From positions 1-39,051 of the forward strand of contig CAKTJM010000002.1 of the NCBI GenBank assembly GCA_934567745.1: DNA of 39,051 bases, given 5' to 3'. The stretch comes from an uncultured Eubacteriales bacterium (GTDB lineage: Bacteria > Bacillota > Clostridia > Oscillospirales > Oscillospiraceae). Below the pieces are notes generated by a model. The model saw nothing but the letters and a program-made list of their open reading frames with translations, had not been told where the DNA came from and did no database searches. The position numbers and the translations under genes are program-made. Shown piece after piece: positions 38,137 to 39,051 of this stretch (position 1 is its first letter; each line of letters starts with the position of its first letter).

Positions 38137-39051
38137 GTGCGTCTGAAAGCGTTGGAGCTGTACGGCTTCAAATCGTTCCCGGACCGGACGGTGCTCACCT
38201 TCCCCCAGGCCGTCACGGCGATCGTCGGGCCGAACGGCAGCGGCAAGTCGAACCTCTCCGACGCGGTCCGCTGGGTCCTCGGCGAGCGGTCGGCGCAGTC
38301 GCTGCGCGGCGGCTCGATGGAGGACGTCATCTTCGGCGGCACCCAGGAGCGCAAGCGCCTGGGCTACGCCGAGGTCACGCTGACGCTGGAGGACTGCCGC
38401 GACGCCCTGCCGGACGGCGGGGACGAGGTCGCGGTCACGCGGCGGTACTACCGGTCGGGGGAGAGCGAATACCTCCTCAATGGCCAGACCGTCCGCCTGC
38501 GCGACGTGAGCGAGCTGTTCTACGACACCGGTCTCGGGCAGGAGGGCTACGCCCTCATCGGGCAGGGGAGGATCGACGCGATCCTCTCCGCCCGGAGCAC
38601 CGAGCGGCGCGACATCTTCGAGGAGGCGGCGGGGATCTCCCGCGCCCGCCACCAGAAGGAGGAGACCGAGCGGCGGCTCGACCGCGTGGCGGCGGACCTC
38701 CAGCGGATCGGCGACAAGCTCGACGAGCTGGAGCTGCAGCGCGGCCCGCTCCGGGCCGAGGCCGAGCGCGCCCGGCGCTGTCTCGCCCTGCGCGAGGAGC
38801 GGCGGACGCTGGAGGTCTCGCTGTGGATGGACCGCATCGCCGCCGCCCGCGCCCGGGCGGAGGAGCTGCGCGCCGCCTGCGCCGACGCCAATGCCCAGGT
38901 CGCGGAGACCGCCGGGCGGGCGGACACCCTCTACGCCGAGGCGGAGAGCCTCCAGGCCGAGGCCGTCGCCCAGGAGGAGCGGGCCGCCGCCCTGCGGGGC
39001 CGGCTCGCCGAGCAGGACGCCGCCCGGAACGCCCGGGAGCGGGAGCTGGCC
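38137..39051 (+). CDS. smc: Chromosome segregation protein SMC (5' part)
   Basis: The first 305 codons of SMC, the condensin ATPase; the reading frame is open to the window edge. The start is a GTG (GTG CGT CTG AAA) after GGGAGGGGGGAG. LKALELYGFKSFPDRTVLTF is the family N-terminus. AIVGPNGSGKSNLSDAVRWV is Walker A, and GYALIGQGRIDAILSARSTE then RRDIFEEAAGISRARHQKEE follow, as in all bacterial SMCs. From about residue 165 the protein is coiled coil rich in Ala, Arg and Glu. The hinge, second coil and C-terminal ATPase half lie beyond the window. In many Firmicutes rnc precedes smc; here an unrelated transporter gene does. Confidence 0.97.
   Translation, partial: MRLKALELYGFKSFPDRTVLTFPQAVTAIVGPNGSGKSNLSDAVRWVLGERSAQSLRGGSMEDVIFGGTQERKRLGYAEVTLTLEDCRDALPDGGDEVAVTRRYYRSGESEYLLNGQTVRLRDVSELFYDTGLGQEGYALIGQGRIDAILSARSTERRDIFEEAAGISRARHQKEETERRLDRVAADLQRIGDKLDELELQRGPLRAEAERARRCLALREERRTLEVSLWMDRIAAARARAEELRAACADANAQVAETAGRADTLYAEAESLQAEAVAQEERAAALRGRLAEQDAARNARERELA

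Overview
The window is chromosomal DNA from a high-GC, endospore-forming Firmicute, most likely a member of the Oscillospiraceae/Clostridia. The grounds are spmA-spmB next to an AbrB/SpoVT-type regulator, a CIRCE operator on htpG, the xpaC-telA pair, butyrate-type acyl-CoA genes, a clostridial split methionine synthase, strong AGGAGG ribosome sites and consensus sigma-A promoters. The assignment comes from gene content only. Almost all coding capacity is ordinary core metabolism; the unusual material lies in small ORFs, leaders, dispersed repeats and one uncharacterised divergent locus.

Layout. 1-338: intergenic repeats and terminators. 339-3986: a minus-strand acyl-CoA dehydrogenase and crotonase-fold gene, divergent from plus-strand hbd. 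4098-6787: nrdG-like, CoA-pyrophosphatase-like Nudix, trmN6-like and rsmI. 6923-8535: AbrB-like regulator divergent from spmA-spmB. 8543-11266: recG divergent from a flavodoxin gene. 11267-12002: a hairpin-rich element between duplicated terminators, then the long leader of mgtE (12003-13382). 13383-13719: nested repeats. 13720-16836: minus-strand xpaC-telA-TPM-like envelope operon. 17202-19115: htpG with a CIRCE. 19356-21383: a 30-codon membrane peptide, a secreted protein, a PadR regulator and a HAAS/DUF1700-like membrane protein. 21585-21668: a 27-codon ORF with a hairpin over its Shine-Dalgarno. 22048-24370: rpe, recR and a DUF1835-like gene. 24773-26679: minus-strand rhomboid-like protein, cytidine deaminase and acetyltransferase. 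27178-36390: methionine/SAM cycle genes (T-box-like leader, ahcY, metK, metF, metH activation protein, metH) with a glycosyltransferase and an O-antigen-ligase-like gene in their midst. 36603-37895: Rh-type ammonium transporter. 38137-end: 5' part of smc.

How the genes fit together. The methyl cycle is nearly complete on one strand: MetF makes methyl-tetrahydrofolate, MetH (lacking its activation domain, which is a separate upstream protein) makes methionine, MetK makes SAM and AhcY recycles S-adenosylhomocysteine. Hbd, the acyl-CoA dehydrogenase and the crotonase-fold protein are the kind of enzymes used in butyrate-type acyl-CoA chemistry, but thiolase and ETF genes are not in the window and the crotonase lacks both classical catalytic glutamates.

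The best candidate for an undescribed system is 19678-21383. A secreted protein and a HAAS/DUF1700-like membrane protein, encoded on either side of a PadR regulator gene, carry what looks like the same extracellular domain (shared WDQP, VT.I and VPAG motifs). The secreted-protein promoter and the promoter of the neighbouring 30-codon peptide also resemble each other closely.
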